Origin: Rhizobiaceae bacterium
GTDB lineage: Bacteria > Pseudomonadota > Alphaproteobacteria > Rhizobiales > Rhizobiaceae
Direction: 5' to 3'
NCBI GenBank assembly: GCA_019635795.1
Contig: JAHBYV010000007.1
Span: 98,723-162,722, forward strand
DNA length: 64,000 nt
The translations under genes were made by a program, and so were the position numbers. The notes beneath the pieces are model-generated. The model ran no database searches, was not told where the DNA came from, and saw nothing but the letters and a program-made list of their open reading frames with translations. Below are positions 26,699 through 36,713 of the stretch, in pieces. The first letter of the stretch is position 1, and the number at the start of each line of letters is the position of its first letter.

Positions 26699-27290
26699 TC
26701 GATGGGTCCGGGCCGTTCTGGAGGAATGTCACTTCCTCTTGTGTGCTTGCCCTACCGAGCATTTCGTTGCGGTGGGGAAAGCGTCCGAAACGGCGAATAA
26801 TTTCCATATGATCAATGGCCTGTTTAGACCATGGATTGCCGAGCAAGGACGTGAATTCCACCGAAATCCGGTGATCGTCGAGGTCTTCTGAGTGGCAAAA
26901 CGGGAGGAAGAAGAATAGCCGCAAACGCTCTTCCACCTGATAGGGATAACCAGTCTTGAGGCACAGCCGCGCGAACTGGATGGCAAGCGCATCGCCCGAA
27001 TACATGCCAACCGTGCCGCGAAAGGCAAAGCGCGGATATTGATCAGTCATAAGTAGCAGCGCTAGGGCGGCATATGGGTCTGCGAGCCAGGATTTATGTT
27101 CTCCGCTCATAACCTGATCGTGTAGCTCAGAGAAGTGAGTGCCAAAATACGCATCAAACCCTGGGTTCTTTTCAAACCAGAAGCGCGAAGAGTGGCGCCA
27201 GAATGATATTATTTCAGCCGCCGGATCAGGTAGCGCGCTGAAGGATGCCAGTCCAAGAGATGCCGACAAATAATGTTGACCCACTCGCAT
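26685..27290 (-). CDS. DUF924 family protein
   Basis: 201 residues. DUF924 marks: 'IISFWRHSSRFWFEKNPGFD', 'LLLMTDQYPRFAFRGT', 'YPYQVEERLRLFFFLPFCHSEDL' and 'FGRFPHRNEMLGRAST'. It is a tetratricopeptide-like helical fold of unknown function found widely in proteobacteria. The usual 'DQFPRN' is 'DQYPRF' here. The N-terminus ('GQHYLSASLGLAS') is longer than usual, and a start a few codons later is possible. Confidence 0.82.
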   Translation of the reverse strand: MRVGQHYLSASLGLASFSALPDPAAEIISFWRHSSRFWFEKNPGFDAYFGTHFSELHDQVMSGEHKSWLADPYAALALLLMTDQYPRFAFRGTVGMYSGDALAIQFARLCLKTGYPYQVEERLRLFFFLPFCHSEDLDDHRISVEFTSLLGNPWSKQAIDHMEIIRRFGRFPHRNEMLGRASTQEEVTFLQNGPDPSTMTT

Positions 27291-27509
27291 GCCCCGTGTA
27301 TCGCCTGATCGTGCAATGACGACCGAAGCGATTGGCCGGTTGCATTAACCAAGTCTGATGTTCGATTTTCAGTTCACGAAAATTTGACCATTGGGTCTAA
27401 AATAGCGAACCCAATGGCTGCGGCTAGTGTGACAGTTTGTCATAAATTAGGCAATTCTTTAGTATGAATATCTAAATATACTTTCTTGAATATGGCGCGT
27501 CAAAGGTTG

Positions 27510-29147
27510 TTAGCCTTGTTCTTGCATTCGCCGTTTGAGTGCTCGGTGAAGACTCGGTGAGGCGTGAACGAGATCTTTTGCCTCATCTGACGTAGGCTGA
27601 TCCAGAACAGAACTCGTGTCGCCGGTTTCCACAATTCGGCCTTCATGCATTACGAGAATTCGGTCAGTAATCGCTCTGGCCACGCTTAGATCGTGCGTGA
27701 TGAACAGAAATGCCACGCCCTGGCGGTTGTTCAGAAAAGCAAGCAAATCAAGAATTTGTGCACGGATGGAAACATCGAGCGCTGACACAGGTTCATCTGC
27801 GACGATAAGCTTTGGCCGGGTTATGAGCGCGCGGGCGATGGATATGCGCTGGCGTTGCCCGCCCGAAAATTCATGCGGATATTTGTCCAGATCGGCGCCC
27901 GAAAGGCCGACTTCAGACAAGGCTTCGGCGACGCGATCCCGGCGCTCTTGCACGGTCAGTTTTTCGTCCAGAAGGTGCAGCGGCTCAGCAACCACACGTG
28001 CGACAGTCTGTCGCGGGTCGAATGAGCCGTACGGGTCCTGGAATACAACCTGCATGTGACGTCTCAACGGCCTTAGCTCTTGTTCGGATTTGCCGACAAG
28101 ATTGACGCCTTCAAACTCAATGGTGCCGGAGGTTGGCTTGTCCAGAGCCAGGATCATGCGAGCAAGTGTGGATTTGCCACAGCCTGAACGGCCCACAAGA
28201 GCAATAGACTGACGCTCATGCATTGAGAACGACACACCATTGACTGCGCGGGTTGAAGGCGCACGCCCGAACAGGCCGATCCGTGCGCCTGGATATTCCC
28301 GCACGACATTTGTGACGGATAACAGCGGCTTCTCGCAATTTGCCGAGGCAATAGTGCTGGCGGGAGGTTTACGGATTTCTGGTACGTGCGTTGAAGCAAG
28401 CGCCAATTGGCGTGTGTACGGGTGGAGTTGTTCGGAGAGAACGCGAACCGTTTCGCCGTCTTCGACAACTGTGCCTGCACGAAGGATTGTAATCTGGTCC
28501 GCCATGTCGGCGACAACCGCCAGATCATGCGAAATAAGGAGCAGGCCCATCCTGCTTTCGTGAACGAGGTCACGCAGCAGGTCGAGGATTTGAGCCTGAA
28601 GCACCACATCCAGCGCGGTTGTGGGCTCATCGGCAATCAGCAGCCGAGGCTTCAATGCGGTTGCCATTGCAATCACCACCCGCTGGCGTTGCCCGCCTGA
28701 AAGCTGGTGTGGGTATCTCGTCAGCGGAAATCTGGATTCGGGCAGGCCAACCCGATCCAGAATGTGGCGCGCCCGTTCTTCAGCTACCGCGCGACCGACT
28801 TTTGCGTGAAGCCTTATTCCTTCAGCAACCTGCTCGCCAATCGTTTTGACGGGGTTCAAGGCGGTCATCGGCTCCTGGAACACCATGCCAATGTCGTCAC
28901 CGCGCAGCGCGCACATCTCATCTTCGCTTGCGTGAAGCAGGTCGCGACCGTCGAAGCGGATGTTGCCGGTCGTCATCGCGCCGTATGGCAGAAGCTGCAT
29001 GACGGCCAGCGCCGTCATGGACTTGCCGGAACCGCTTTCGCCAACCAGCGCCCGGACTTCACCTTGATTGAGGGATAGGTCAATCCGGTCCAGAATGGTC
29101 TTTCCATGTATGCTCAGGCAGAGCTTTTCAATCTCAAGCAGGCTCAT
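27510..29147 (-). CDS. Dipeptide/oligopeptide ABC transporter, fused dual ATPase (DppD-DppF type)
   Basis: 545 residues with two ABC ATPase domains. Domain 1 (about 1-255): Walker A 'GESGSGKS', signature 'LSGGQRQR', Walker B '[12 protein letters not shown]'. Domain 2 (about 270-545): 'GRSGCGKS', 'FSGGQRQR', '[12 protein letters not shown]'. Each is followed by the peptide-transporter C-terminal extension. It powers the importer encoded just upstream. ATG 29147 overlaps the permease stop by 4 bp. The same fused layout occurs in GsiA and YejF. Confidence 0.92.
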   Translation of the reverse strand: MSLLEIEKLCLSIHGKTILDRIDLSLNQGEVRALVGESGSGKSMTALAVMQLLPYGAMTTGNIRFDGRDLLHASEDEMCALRGDDIGMVFQEPMTALNPVKTIGEQVAEGIRLHAKVGRAVAEERARHILDRVGLPESRFPLTRYPHQLSGGQRQRVVIAMATALKPRLLIADEPTTALDVVLQAQILDLLRDLVHESRMGLLLISHDLAVVADMADQITILRAGTVVEDGETVRVLSEQLHPYTRQLALASTHVPEIRKPPASTIASANCEKPLLSVTNVVREYPGARIGLFGRAPSTRAVNGVSFSMHERQSIALVGRSGCGKSTLARMILALDKPTSGTIEFEGVNLVGKSEQELRPLRRHMQVVFQDPYGSFDPRQTVARVVAEPLHLLDEKLTVQERRDRVAEALSEVGLSGADLDKYPHEFSGGQRQRISIARALITRPKLIVADEPVSALDVSIRAQILDLLAFLNNRQGVAFLFITHDLSVARAITDRILVMHEGRIVETGDTSSVLDQPTSDEAKDLVHASPSLHRALKRRMQEQG

Positions 29148-30010
29148 TTCTGGCGTCTCAGCTTGGGATCGAGAAGGTCGGACAGCCCATCGCCCAGCAG
29201 GTTGAGTCCAAGCACGGTCATTACAATCGCGAGGCCCGGAAAAATCGCCATGTGCGGCGCGATGGCAATCATCGTTTGGGCTTCGAAAAGCATCCGGCCC
29301 CAACTTGGCATTGGCGGTTGGGCACCCAAACCTACGTAAGAAAGGCTGGCTTCAGCAAGAATTCCAAGCGCAAACTGGATGGTGCCTTGCACCAGCAGCA
29401 GGTTGGCGATGTTGGGCAATATGTGCTCGGCCGTAATCATCAGCTTGCCTTTGCCGGATGCGCGCGCGGCGAGGATGAATTCGCGCGGCCATAATGCCAG
29501 CGCCCCGGCGCGTGAGACCCGCGCAAACACGGGAATATTGAATATACCTATTGCGATTATGGCGTTTACCGCGCCGGGGCCGAAGATTGCCGTGATCATG
29601 ATGGCGGAAAGCAGGGCAGGGAAGGCGAACACGACGTCGTTGAGCCGCATCAGTGCTTCATCCAGCCAACCGCCGCGCGCTGCTGCCCAGCAGCCAAGCG
29701 GTACGCCAAGGCCCATGCCTATGCCAACGGCAACAAGCGCGACAGCAATGGAGTTACGCGCGCCGACCATGATCATTGAAAGTATGTCCCGCCCGAAGTG
29801 ATCGGTTCCAAACCAATGCTCAAGTGAGGGGGGCTTGAGCTTGTCTCCTATACTGATCTGCGTGACGTCATACGGCGTCCAAACGAAAGATAGAGCGGCT
29901 GCTGCGGCTATGATTGCTGTGATGGCAAGGCCGATCATGAAGGATTTGCTGCCGCGCGCACGCCGCATAACGCTTTGTGTTTCGGGAATTGTGGGTTGAG
30001 GGGCCATCAC
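29144..30010 (-). CDS. Peptide ABC transporter permease (DppC-like)
   Basis: 288 residues, about six membrane segments, with the DppC-type EAA loop 'SREFILAARASGKGKLMITAEHILPN'-like region and the N-terminal 'HWFGTDHFGRDILSMIMVGARNSI' typical of OppC/DppC. GTG 30010 overlaps the preceding stop (GTGA); the next codon, ATG at 30007, is an equally good start. Works with the DppB-like partner. Confidence 0.92.
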   Translation of the reverse strand: MMAPQPTIPETQSVMRRARGSKSFMIGLAITAIIAAAAALSFVWTPYDVTQISIGDKLKPPSLEHWFGTDHFGRDILSMIMVGARNSIAVALVAVGIGMGLGVPLGCWAAARGGWLDEALMRLNDVVFAFPALLSAIMITAIFGPGAVNAIIAIGIFNIPVFARVSRAGALALWPREFILAARASGKGKLMITAEHILPNIANLLLVQGTIQFALGILAEASLSYVGLGAQPPMPSWGRMLFEAQTMIAIAPHMAIFPGLAIVMTVLGLNLLGDGLSDLLDPKLRRQK

Positions 30011-30951
30011 GTCCCCCTCAGGCGAGGGTCAATGGCCGCGTAAGAAAGATCGACCAGCAGATTCACGACGATCACCGTCGCGACGAGCAGCATCACGACG
30101 CTTTCAACAACTATCAGGTCGCGTTGGGTGATGGCCTGAAAGATCAGCCGGCCAAGCCCCGGCAGGTAAAACACGTTCTCGATTATGATCGTTCCGGCGA
30201 GCAGAAAAGAGAACTGGAGACCCAGAATGGTGAACACTGGAATGAGCGCGTTTCTCAAGGCGTGACGCCACAACACCGTGTTGCGGGAAAGACCTTTGGC
30301 GCGCGCTGTGCGCACGAAATCCTCGCCAAGCACATCGAGCAGCGCAGACCGCGTGACGCGTGCAAGTATTGCGGCCTGTGGCAGGGCCAGTGCGATGGCT
30401 GGCAGAAAGAGCGCTTTGAGCGCTGGCCATGTTCCGGCGGTCCAACCGGGAAAGCCGCCCGCTGGCAGGAGGCGCAGTGCAATTGCAAAAACATAAACCA
30501 GTAGCAACGCGAACCAGAAGTTGGGAATGGCGACGCCAAGCTGGCTGGCCCCCATCGCAATAGTGTCAGCCGCCTTTCCGCGATGGGAGGCAGAATACAG
30601 GCCGACAGGAATGGCAATCGCTGTTGAGAGGAACAGGGCCAAAAGGGCGAGGGGCAGAGACACAACGGCACGCTCCGCAACCAATTGCGAAACGGGAACC
30701 GAGTAGGTGTAGGAACGTCCAAGATCGCCGACAAGAAAACCGCCGAGCCAAGACATATAGCGCATTATCAACGGTTGATTGAGGCCCATTTGCTCGCGCA
30801 ATGCCTGCACGGCATCTTCGGTCGCATTCATCCCCAGCATCATGCGGGCCGGGTCGCCCGGCACCACATCCAGCATCGCAAAAACGACGATGGAGGCAAG
30901 GAGCAGGGTGATGGCGCCCGTCCCGATGCGTTTGAGCAGGAAAGGCATCAT
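30007..30951 (-). CDS. Peptide ABC transporter permease (DppB-like)
   Basis: 314 residues, about six membrane segments. N-terminal 'LLKRIGTGAITLLLASIVVFAMLDVVPGDPA' and the EAA loop 'DFVRTARAKGLSRNTVLWRHALRNALIPV' are hallmarks of DppB/OppB. It forms the channel with the DppC-like protein, 36 bp after the binding-protein gene. Confidence 0.92.
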   Translation of the reverse strand: MMPFLLKRIGTGAITLLLASIVVFAMLDVVPGDPARMMLGMNATEDAVQALREQMGLNQPLIMRYMSWLGGFLVGDLGRSYTYSVPVSQLVAERAVVSLPLALLALFLSTAIAIPVGLYSASHRGKAADTIAMGASQLGVAIPNFWFALLLVYVFAIALRLLPAGGFPGWTAGTWPALKALFLPAIALALPQAAILARVTRSALLDVLGEDFVRTARAKGLSRNTVLWRHALRNALIPVFTILGLQFSFLLAGTIIIENVFYLPGLGRLIFQAITQRDLIVVESVVMLLVATVIVVNLLVDLSYAAIDPRLRGT

Positions 30952-30987
30952 TGCAATGTGCCCCTCAATCTCGCGGGAGCATCAGGG

Positions 30988-32469
30988 TTACTGTTTCCAG
31001 CGAACCTTTGTCAGGTCATTGGCCTGAATTGGCGCATTGACCCAATAGCCCTCAATATTCGCATCCCACACGTTCATGCGCGCCAGCTCGAACAGGAAGC
31101 CAACAACGGCATCGTCGGACAGGATTTTCTGGGCTTTCCCGTAAAGGTCTTTCCGGGCCGCTTCATCGCTGGTGATATTCAGTTCCTCAATCAGCTTGTC
31201 GAAGTTCGGATTGTCGTAGCCGAAATAATAATCCTTGCGGGAATAGATATCGATATCGTTCGGCTCCGTGTGCGAGACGATTGTCAGGTCAAAGTTCTTG
31301 TCCTTGAACACCTGCTGAAGCCAATCAGCCCATTCCACGGGGACGATTTCGCAATCAATGCCAATCTTGCGCAGTTGTGCAGCGATGATTTCGCCACCAC
31401 GGCGTGCGTATTGTGGAGGCGGCAGTTTGAGCGTGACCTTGATGCCGTCCTGCAACCCTGCCTCGTGCATCAGCGCCTTTGCCTTCTCGACATCGTGCGG
31501 ATAGGCACCTGTCATATCAACATAGGCGGGATTGTGTGGGGCAAAATGCGATCCAATTGGCGTACCCAACCCAAACATTGCGCCATCAATCACCGCCTGC
31601 CGGTCAATCGCATAGGATATTGCCTGCCTCACCTTCACATTGTTGAAGGGCGGCTTTTTGTTGTTTATCGAAAGAATGGTCTCTCCCTCAGTCGTGCCGA
31701 TCGTGACCTTGAACCGGGGGTCGGCTTCAAGCTGCGCGCGCGCCTCGGGAGCCGGGAAGAATGGAAACGCCTGCACATCACCCGAAAGAACGGCGGCTGT
31801 AGCAGCTGCAGGGTCAGGAATAATGCGGAACTCAGCCTTATCCAGCGCGACCGGCGTTCCCCAATATTCAGGGTTCCTGGTGATCGTGATGGATGATCCC
31901 CGCGCCCAATCGGCGAACCTGAACGGTCCTGTGCCGACTGGCTTTTCTTTGTTTGTCTCAGCGCTTTCAGGTGCAACGATTACAGCATCGCCCCAGCCCA
32001 TATTGTACAGGAAGGCACCTTGCGGCTGCTTGAGCGTCACTTTTACTGTGGCTGGATCGACGAGCTCAACGTTCTCTATTGCAGAAAACAGGGCCTTTTG
32101 AGCATTCGTTGAATTTTCCGCACGCGCCCGATCCAGAGAGAACTTGACGTCCTCAGCGTCGAAGGTCGTTCCGTCGTGAAATTTAACGCCGCCATGCAGC
32201 TTGAACGTATAAACTTTCTCATCGTCAGAAATTGTCCAGCTTTCGGCCAGCGCCGGTTGAACGGTTCCTGTTTCGTCGATGCGGGTCAGCCCTTCAAACA
32301 CGTTAGAATAAACAATCTCGTCGATTGCGGCGGCAGCCCCGGCGGTCGGGTCCAGATGCGGGGGTTCCAGAACCACGCCCAACACCAGATCAGTGCGCGC
32401 TGCCATTGCGGCGCTGCTCGTAGCCAGCAACAGCGCGCCGACTGCCAGTAGTGTCTTGACTCCGCTCAT
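30988..32469 (-). CDS. Peptide ABC transporter substrate-binding protein (DppA/OppA-like)
   Basis: 493 residues. Signal peptide 'VKTLLAVGALLLATSSAAMA' cleaved after AMA, then the family 5 solute-binding fold ('EPPHLDPTAGAAAAIDEIVYSNVFEGLTR', 'WTISDDEKVYTFKLHGGVKFHDG'). ATG 32469 follows GGGAGA; a TTG two codons earlier is less likely. Linked M20 deacylase suggests the ligand is a peptide or N-acyl amino acid. Confidence 0.9.
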   Translation of the reverse strand: MSGVKTLLAVGALLLATSSAAMAARTDLVLGVVLEPPHLDPTAGAAAAIDEIVYSNVFEGLTRIDETGTVQPALAESWTISDDEKVYTFKLHGGVKFHDGTTFDAEDVKFSLDRARAENSTNAQKALFSAIENVELVDPATVKVTLKQPQGAFLYNMGWGDAVIVAPESAETNKEKPVGTGPFRFADWARGSSITITRNPEYWGTPVALDKAEFRIIPDPAAATAAVLSGDVQAFPFFPAPEARAQLEADPRFKVTIGTTEGETILSINNKKPPFNNVKVRQAISYAIDRQAVIDGAMFGLGTPIGSHFAPHNPAYVDMTGAYPHDVEKAKALMHEAGLQDGIKVTLKLPPPQYARRGGEIIAAQLRKIGIDCEIVPVEWADWLQQVFKDKNFDLTIVSHTEPNDIDIYSRKDYYFGYDNPNFDKLIEELNITSDEAARKDLYGKAQKILSDDAVVGFLFELARMNVWDANIEGYWVNAPIQANDLTKVRWKQ

Positions 32470-32550
32470 TCCCAATCTCTCCCAGGATAGGTATTGCCCG
32501 GATTGAACGCCGATTCATGCTCCGGGTAAATGTTTAGAATCAGGTTTGGG

Positions 32551-33828
32551 TCACTTCCCATTGTTTCGCAACAACATATTCAGTCCCAGCGCCATTACTT
32601 GTGCAGATTGGACCATATCCTCAATGCCTACCCATTCGTCCGGGCGGTGTGCGAGGTCGAGTATGCCCGGTCCGTAGGCAATACAGTCATAGATATGGCC
32701 GATACGGGCGATGTGCTTCTGGTCGTACGTGCCGGGCGAAATGACATATTCCGGCTCGCGGTCAAATATCTCGCGGATTGCCTGCGAAACGGCTTTCACA
32801 ACCGGAGCTTCCTTGTCTGTCATGGTCGGCTGTACTTCCATGACATCGGAAATCGAGTAGTCAAAGCGGGGCCGCTCGCGCTTCAAGCGTTCAAGAATTG
32901 ATACAACTTCACCTTTCACGTCATCGATTCTTTCTTCCAGCAGAAACCGCCGATCGATCGTCATACGGCAGCGGTCCGGCACATTGGGAGATGGCAGGCC
33001 AGGGCGAAAATCATCCGTTTGCCCGCCGTGTATGGCATTTATGTTCATAGTCGAGCGCCGTGCGCCTTCCGGCACAACCGGCATCGTGGTGCGCTTCGCA
33101 TCCAGTGCCGGATAAAGCTCTTTCTCGAATGCTTCGAGCACCGCTCCCATGTGGCGCACGGCACAATCGCCCAGAAATGGCATGGACCCGTGTGCGATCT
33201 GGCCCTTTGTCTCAATCTCGGCCCACCACACGCCGCGATGGCCAAGGCACACACGATCCTTGTTCAGCGGTTCGGGAATTATCACATGATCGACGCGCGG
33301 CTTTGAGAAATATCCGAGTTTGGCGAGATGCGCCACGCCGCCGAAGCCGCCGGACTCTTCGTCTGCAGTGCCTGAAATCTCAATGGCCCCGGCAAAATCC
33401 GGATATCGCTCGATGAACGCCTCAACTGCAATAATCGAAGCAGCCAGACCACCTTTCATGTCACATGCTCCGCGTCCGTAAACGCGATCGTCGCGAATGA
33501 CGCCCGCAAAGGGGTCCAGCGTCCAGCCTTCGCCAGCTTCGACGACATCAATGTGTGAATTGAAATGAACAGTTGGGCCGCCTTTAGCACCCTCGTAGCG
33601 CGCCACAACGTTCACACGCGGATAGCGGTCGCTGTCTCCCGGCGTGCCTTCGGCGCGGATATATTCGACGGCGAAACCGCGTCGCTCAAGGCGAGACCCG
33701 ATATATTCCGCACAGGGACCATAAGCATCACCGGGCGGATTTACCGTGGGAAAGCGGATCAGTGCGGCAGTCAGTTCCGCCAGTTCGGCGCTGCGCGATG
33801 CAATCGAATCTAAGAGCTTTTCGTCCAT
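32551..33828 (-). CDS. M20 family deacylase/peptidase (ArgE/DapE-like)
   Basis: About 425 residues from ATG 33828. Zinc ligands and catalytic residues are visible: 'HFNSHIDVV', 'GRGACDMKGGLAA' and 'GTADEESGG', with the dimerisation lid region 'GQIAHGSMP'. It hydrolyses an N-acyl or peptide bond, releasing an amino acid. As first gene of the unit M20-DppA-DppB-DppC-DppDF it probably processes what the importer brings in. The RBS touches the ATG, so the start is not certain. Confidence 0.85.
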   Translation of the reverse strand: MDEKLLDSIASRSAELAELTAALIRFPTVNPPGDAYGPCAEYIGSRLERRGFAVEYIRAEGTPGDSDRYPRVNVVARYEGAKGGPTVHFNSHIDVVEAGEGWTLDPFAGVIRDDRVYGRGACDMKGGLAASIIAVEAFIERYPDFAGAIEISGTADEESGGFGGVAHLAKLGYFSKPRVDHVIIPEPLNKDRVCLGHRGVWWAEIETKGQIAHGSMPFLGDCAVRHMGAVLEAFEKELYPALDAKRTTMPVVPEGARRSTMNINAIHGGQTDDFRPGLPSPNVPDRCRMTIDRRFLLEERIDDVKGEVVSILERLKRERPRFDYSISDVMEVQPTMTDKEAPVVKAVSQAIREIFDREPEYVISPGTYDQKHIARIGHIYDCIAYGPGILDLAHRPDEWVGIEDMVQSAQVMALGLNMLLRNNGK

Positions 33829-34010
33829 TCCCCTATTGATGCTTGGTTGGTGCATTTGTGCAAGATGTTGACGAAATTGCACCAGGATGTGCGGCATCGC
33901 GCAGAAGCTCTTGCGAGATTGTTTAGCTTTTTGCGTTCAAATCCAACGCTGTAAGGAGATTGGCAAACCGGCGCGCGGCGTGAGCCAGAAGCCGGAGAGG
34001 GGTAAGGCAG

Positions 34011-34442
34011 ATGAAAAGCATTCTTGCAGCAATGGCTGCCGGCGCAGTGGTTTTCCTGACTTCAACGGCATCCGGCACAGCATCTAATCTGGTCGCGCAC
34101 ATCGATATTGCGGCCCAAACCATGACGGTGACAGACAATGGCCGCGTCCTTCACAGGTGGCCTGTTTCAACTGCACGCAGGGGGTTCACAACACCTCGGG
34201 GAACATATCGTCCCACGCGGATGCACAAAATGTGGCATTCGCGCAAATATGACATGACGCCAATGCCATATTCAATTTTCTTCAGAGGCGGCTACGCTAT
34301 TCACGGTACGACGCAGGTCAAGCGATTGGGTACGCCTGCCTCTCATGGTTGCGTTCGGCTTGCGACCAGCAATGCGAAGCGGTTTTATGAGCTTGTCAAA
34401 TTTCGCGGAGCGAAGAACACCCGCATCGTTCTTACAAACTGA
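34011..34442 (+). CDS. L,D-transpeptidase (YkuD domain)
   Basis: 143 residues. Signal peptide (about 1-25), then a YkuD/ErfK domain with 'YAIHGTTQVKRLGTPASHGCVRLATSNAKRFYELV'; the catalytic Cys is in SHGCVRL. Exported enzymes of this type cross-link peptidoglycan or attach outer-membrane proteins to it, a major activity in Rhizobiales. It is shorter than average and has no LysM or SPOR domain. Preceded by AGGGGTAAGG. Confidence 0.88.
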   Translation: MKSILAAMAAGAVVFLTSTASGTASNLVAHIDIAAQTMTVTDNGRVLHRWPVSTARRGFTTPRGTYRPTRMHKMWHSRKYDMTPMPYSIFFRGGYAIHGTTQVKRLGTPASHGCVRLATSNAKRFYELVKFRGAKNTRIVLTN

Positions 34443-34445
34443 AAC

Positions 34446-34643
34446 TCAAGGTTCGTAAGCGCACTCAGGCTTTGCATAGTGCAGGTCGCGGACCTGCTTG
34501 CGCACCTTTGGAGCCGTCAATTTGTGAAGGGTTCGGCGCAGGGATGTGCGTTGTGGCTTTCCCTCGGTCGCACTCTGCGGGCCCCATGGAGTCCACAGCA
34601 CGCAACCACTGCCTGAAGTCGTATTGGTTGTGGTAACAGCCAT
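34446..34643 (-). CDS. Small conserved-looking hypothetical protein
   Basis: 65 residues with no recognised domain: Thr/Ser-rich start ('AVTTTNTTSGSGCVLWTPWGPQS') and a basic second half ('LRRTLHKLTAPKVRKQVRDLHY'). ATG 34643 has GGAG seven bases upstream, which supports real translation. It converges on the L,D-transpeptidase with a 3-bp gap. Soluble, probably nucleic-acid or membrane-surface binding on charge alone; function unknown. Confidence 0.5.
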   Translation of the reverse strand: MAVTTTNTTSGSGCVLWTPWGPQSATEGKPQRTSLRRTLHKLTAPKVRKQVRDLHYAKPECAYEP

Positions 34644-34730
34644 GTTCATTCTCCGTTACCATAAAGTTAACTGGTAACGCGATTATTTCAAGCTGTAAAA
34701 AAGATGTAGCCGGTCACATTAAAGCGAGCT

Positions 34731-35681
34731 TCAGCGGGTGCGCCGTCTCGCGTTCAGCGAAAGCTTCCAGCGCTTGTGAAACCACATCCACTGACCTGGA
34801 TTTTCCCTGACCCAGCCCTCCACCACTTCGTTCATCAGTTGCGCGGTGGCGGAAACGTCGATGGTGCCCGACGCGGTTCGCGGCAGCTCCAGCCGTTCCT
34901 CAATGATAAGCCTGTACCGATTGTTCGGAAGGCGAATACATCGTGCGGGATAAACATCGCACTCAAAATGGCGAACGAGTTTGGGCAACAGAGGGCTTGT
35001 CTCGCACGTGCGCCCGAAAAATGTCCCGCGTACGCCGTTGGTGAATTTCTGGTCTACCAGTACACCAATATTGCCGCCTCGCTCCAGAATGCGCGACAGC
35101 GCGAACGCTGCTCCTTGCCGGGAGGCCAGAAGATCACCCATGGACGCATTGCGGCGATTGTGAATGAAATCAGCGATATATGGGTTGTTGGGGGGACGAA
35201 AGAGAGCCGTGACCTTCACGCCAAGTGCAGCGCCTGCAACTGGCAAGAGCTCGAAATTTCCGATATGCCCCGTAAACACAATATGGGGCTTATCTTCCCC
35301 CGCAATGCGCAAGAATACGTCCTTGCCATCAACCTCTATACGGTCGCCGCTCTCTGTTGCCTTGTCGAAATCGAACAGGTCATCGAGATAAATATACTCA
35401 GCAGCCAGCCGCCCCATGTTTTCCCACATGTCTTGGGCGATTGCCTCAATCTCGGCGTCAGATTTTTCCGGGTAAGCGTGACGAAGATTGTCGAGCGCAA
35501 CCCGGTGGCGTCCGAAATAGGGGCCGAAGCGACGCGCGAACCGGCCAGCAAAGTTAATTGCGCCATCAGCGGGAAAAAGCCGCAGCAGAGAAATGACGCC
35601 GAGCGCCGACCTGCCAATAATAAAATCCTTGATGCCCATAAGGGCCTGCCGGATTTTCGCGGCAATGCGGCGTGACAGCAT
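34731..35681 (-). CDS. lpxXL: Lipid A very-long-chain acyltransferase
   Basis: 316 residues. LpxL/HtrB-type acyltransferase with the HX4E catalytic motif at His139-Glu144 ('GHIGNFE') and 'LVDQKFTNGVRGTFFG'. Its position at the end of the acpXL-fabF-fabF-adh run identifies it as LpxXL, which adds the 27-hydroxy-C28-type chain to lipid A at the inner membrane. ATG 35681 lies 3 bp after the dehydrogenase stop, so translation is coupled. Confidence 0.9.
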   Translation of the reverse strand: MLSRRIAAKIRQALMGIKDFIIGRSALGVISLLRLFPADGAINFAGRFARRFGPYFGRHRVALDNLRHAYPEKSDAEIEAIAQDMWENMGRLAAEYIYLDDLFDFDKATESGDRIEVDGKDVFLRIAGEDKPHIVFTGHIGNFELLPVAGAALGVKVTALFRPPNNPYIADFIHNRRNASMGDLLASRQGAAFALSRILERGGNIGVLVDQKFTNGVRGTFFGRTCETSPLLPKLVRHFECDVYPARCIRLPNNRYRLIIEERLELPRTASGTIDVSATAQLMNEVVEGWVRENPGQWMWFHKRWKLSLNARRRTR

Positions 35682-35684
35682 GGA

Positions 35685-36713
35685 TCACCCGACGCGCAAA
35701 ATGATCTTGCCGAATACGTCGCGGCCTTCCATGCGCTTGAGGGCGGTGTCTATGCCGTTAAAGTCGACTTCCGTGTCAATTACGGGCTGAACCTGTCCTG
35801 CCGCCATTTTCTGCATGGCATTGGCCATGTTTTCCATGCGACAGCCGAATGAACCGAGCAGTTTCAGTTGCTGTTGAAAGAGCTGCATCAAGTTCATCTG
35901 GGTTGAAACACCGGAAGTTGAGCCACAGGTCACGAGCCTTCCGCCGCGCCGCAGGCAGAGCATCGAGCCTGCCCAGGTATCAGCGCCGACATGTTCAAAC
36001 ACTACGTCAACACCGCGCTTGCGGGTAATCTTGCGTACCACGCCTTCGAAACGATCTTCCCTGTAATTAATGACGTGATCGGCACCGAGGGCCTTTGCTT
36101 TATCGATCTTGTCGTTCGAGCCAACAGTCGTGATGACTGTGCAGCCCATGCGCTTTGCAAGCTGAATTGCGGCTGAGCCAATGCCGGATCCTCCGGCGTG
36201 GATCAAAATCGTTTCGCCGGGTTCAAGTTTCGCGTTGTCGAACAGCATATGTTCAACAGTGCCGAAGGTGACGGGTGCGACTGCCGCACCAATCGCATCC
36301 ACTCCGGGCGGGGCGGGGACCAGAAGCCGAGCGGGCAGGTTGATCTTTTCCTGTGCGAACCCGTCAAGGTGAAACCCGTGAACGCCGGAGACATGCTCGC
36401 ATAGATTGTCGCGTCCCTCTTTGCATGGGCGGCATAGGCCACAGGTCCGCGCACCGTATATGGAAACAAGCTGGCCGGGAGACAGGTTGGAGACGCCGGA
36501 GCCGATAGCATCGACCTCACCGGAGGCTTCAGCGCCGATCGTGAGTGGCAGTTTGCGCTTGGCAAACGCCATTCCGCGCCAGCCCCACACGTCGATATGG
36601 TTCAAAGCAACCGCCTTGATGCGCAGTGTAACTTCGCCATGGGCTGGCGGCGGGGGAGGTGGTAATTCCACCTGTTCGAGACGGCGATCCTCAATGAGTT
36701 GCAGTGCGCGCAT
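35685..36713 (-). CDS. Zinc-type alcohol dehydrogenase of the lipid A VLCFA cluster
   Basis: 342 residues, MDR fold. The structural-zinc Cys group is in 'CGLCRPCKEGRDNLC'; the cofactor loop is 'LIHAGGSGIGSAAIQLAKRMG'. Its start overlaps the fabF1 stop (TAATG). In Rhizobium the equivalent gene (adh2XL) is needed for normal C28 acyl formation, perhaps as an enoyl reductase. The N-terminal Pro run (six Pro in a row) is distinctive. Confidence 0.88.
   Translation of the reverse strand: MRALQLIEDRRLEQVELPPPPPPAHGEVTLRIKAVALNHIDVWGWRGMAFAKRKLPLTIGAEASGEVDAIGSGVSNLSPGQLVSIYGARTCGLCRPCKEGRDNLCEHVSGVHGFHLDGFAQEKINLPARLLVPAPPGVDAIGAAVAPVTFGTVEHMLFDNAKLEPGETILIHAGGSGIGSAAIQLAKRMGCTVITTVGSNDKIDKAKALGADHVINYREDRFEGVVRKITRKRGVDVVFEHVGADTWAGSMLCLRRGGRLVTCGSTSGVSTQMNLMQLFQQQLKLLGSFGCRMENMANAMQKMAAGQVQPVIDTEVDFNGIDTALKRMEGRDVFGKIILRVG

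Noticed and set aside
30685-31896. 403-codon plus-strand open frame
   Set aside because: Antisense to the DppB/DppA-like genes, which have clear family motifs; the frame shows no domain.
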